Shown piece after piece: positions 63,067 through 64,000 of a stretch of 64,000 nt of DNA. Origin of the DNA: Whalleya microplaca (lineage: Eukaryota; Ascomycota; Sordariomycetes; Xylariales; Xylariaceae); contig MU385726.1 of the NCBI GenBank assembly GCA_022497155.1, positions 1 through 64,000 on the forward strand, in the 5' to 3' direction. The position numbers and the translations under genes were made by a program. The notes beneath the pieces were generated by a model that was not told the origin of the DNA, did no database searches, and worked only from the letters and a program-made list of their open reading frames with translations. Each line of letters opens with the position of its first letter. Within the stretch, counting starts at the first letter, position 1.

Positions 63067-64000
63067 CTATGCCTGTGGTCGTGGCTCTGCGTTGGAGAAA
63101 AGCCTCAGGCCGTGCGTAGCTTCTGTGATCTCCTTAAGCCTCTGGGAAAACTCCTCCATGAGGTCGGGACGCGGTGCAAGCAGCTCGGCACATAGCGTCA
63201 GCGGAACTGTCATGAGCGGATGAACCTGGGAAAGCAAACTAGAGTAAGCAAAGGCTAGGCATCAGCCAGAGACTGAGAACTAAGAACACGACGATAGGAA
63301 TAGGGGACAAGTCAACAAGCCGCACCTTCCAGCTATTCAACTCGGACAGCTTGCTCATTAAACGCAACATTTCGCGTGCTGCTTTTTCAACCTGTTGCGA
63401 CGACTCAGCGCTCACGGCGCGGTTCCGGCCTTGGACCGGGGCTGGGATACTCTCAGCCGTGTGCCACAGGTAGAGCACGGTCGCGCGCCACATGATCGCC
63501 AGAAACAGCAGCATGGGATCTCGCTCCTGAGCCGCGGGAGGATAATGCCTAGTGAAGCCGCCCATGCTGTGGGTCACCAGTGAGTCTAGCCGAGCATGGC
63601 GGTCCCAGAAGTCATCATAGGTGTGAGTATCCTGCCTGTCCCCTGCTGTCGCAGTGTCCACGGCGGCCTGAAGGCGATGCGACAGTACGTGTCCAGCCAC
63701 TGTAGCTACGACGATGCATTCGCCGAACGGTGACGTGGGAGACATGGGTCCCTGTGCGAAGGCTGTGGTGGAGGCCATGGCATTGGCATCTAGCAGGAAG
63801 CCCATGGGAACAGGCTGGCCGTATTGAAACGCAGGCTCAGGGCAGGGGAGCCGCACGGATACCTGTGTCATGTTTACACATATTAGCCTTAGAGGTATAT
63901 TAACAGGGTTATAGATAGATTGCCATGTACTCGTTCGCTAAATGCTGGGGACGATCCGTTTCGCAAGCTAATGAACCGGTCCAGACAATAGGCAAACCAG
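63067..64000 (-). CDS. Fungal-specific transcription factor, C-terminal part (continues beyond window)
   Basis: Exons 64000-63931 (partial), 63862-63326 and 63225-63067. The first exon reads [20 protein letters not shown], joining to [15 protein letters not shown]. This is the typical signature of the fungal-specific transcription factor domain that usually follows a Zn2Cys6 DNA-binding domain. The DNA-binding N-terminus must lie beyond 64000 on the right. The first visible intron is 63863-63930 and the second 63226-63325. Position 2 kb upstream of the NR-PKS, on the same strand, suggests a cluster regulator, by inference only. Confidence 0.78.

Noticed and set aside
1..64000. CRISPR array, phage or bacterial defence system
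   Set aside because: No direct-repeat/spacer array is seen, and gene structure with introns and RIP shows a fungal genome.

Overview
The window looks like genomic DNA of a filamentous ascomycete (Pezizomycotina). Genes have short GT..AG introns of about 50-150 nt with CTAAC/CTGAC-type branch sites. Large AT-rich blocks carry the two-way C-to-T and G-to-A decay of repeat-induced point mutation (RIP). The gene families are typically fungal: a DUF3433 membrane protein, a HET-domain protein, a CorA-like transporter, a non-reducing polyketide synthase (NR-PKS) and a fungal transcription factor. The exact taxon cannot be fixed from the sequence.

Layout. 1-3752 is RIP-decayed mobile DNA: the right end of one hAT-like element at 2640 and a complete 865-bp non-autonomous copy at 2888-3752. 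5536-8364 encodes a large disordered coiled-coil protein. 9242-18615 is a DUF3433 membrane-protein gene whose first exon is split by a 5.16-kb RIP-killed hAT transposon with a perfect 8-bp target duplication. That transposon carries a younger solo LTR. 19613-26014 (minus) is a Sen1-type RNA/DNA helicase, rebuilt here as five exons. 27428-29200 (minus) is an HhH-GPD DNA glycosylase with a probable premature stop. 30607-33845 (minus) is the purine-biosynthesis gene ade4.

36875-40381 is a nested mobile island: a non-autonomous hAT interrupted by a gag-bearing LTR retroelement with two 244-bp LTRs. 40819-42492 is an MFS transporter of the allantoate/nicotinate permease type. 42893-46552 (minus) is a CorA-like transporter with an internal 36-residue tandem duplication. 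47999-49169 is a decayed kinase-like gene, 50391-50753 a small hypothetical, and 51427-52395 a truncated HET-domain gene.

52749-60987 (minus) is an NR-PKS with domains SAT-KS-AT-PT-ACP-CMeT-R. 63067 to beyond the right edge is a fungal-specific transcription factor, partial. Together these suggest the left border of a biosynthetic gene cluster that continues to the right. The R domain predicts release of a C-methylated aromatic aldehyde; the final product cannot be read from this window.

I found no convincing new defence or RNA-guided system. The most informative structures are the layered mobile-element insertions, whose target duplications and RIP states give a relative chronology.
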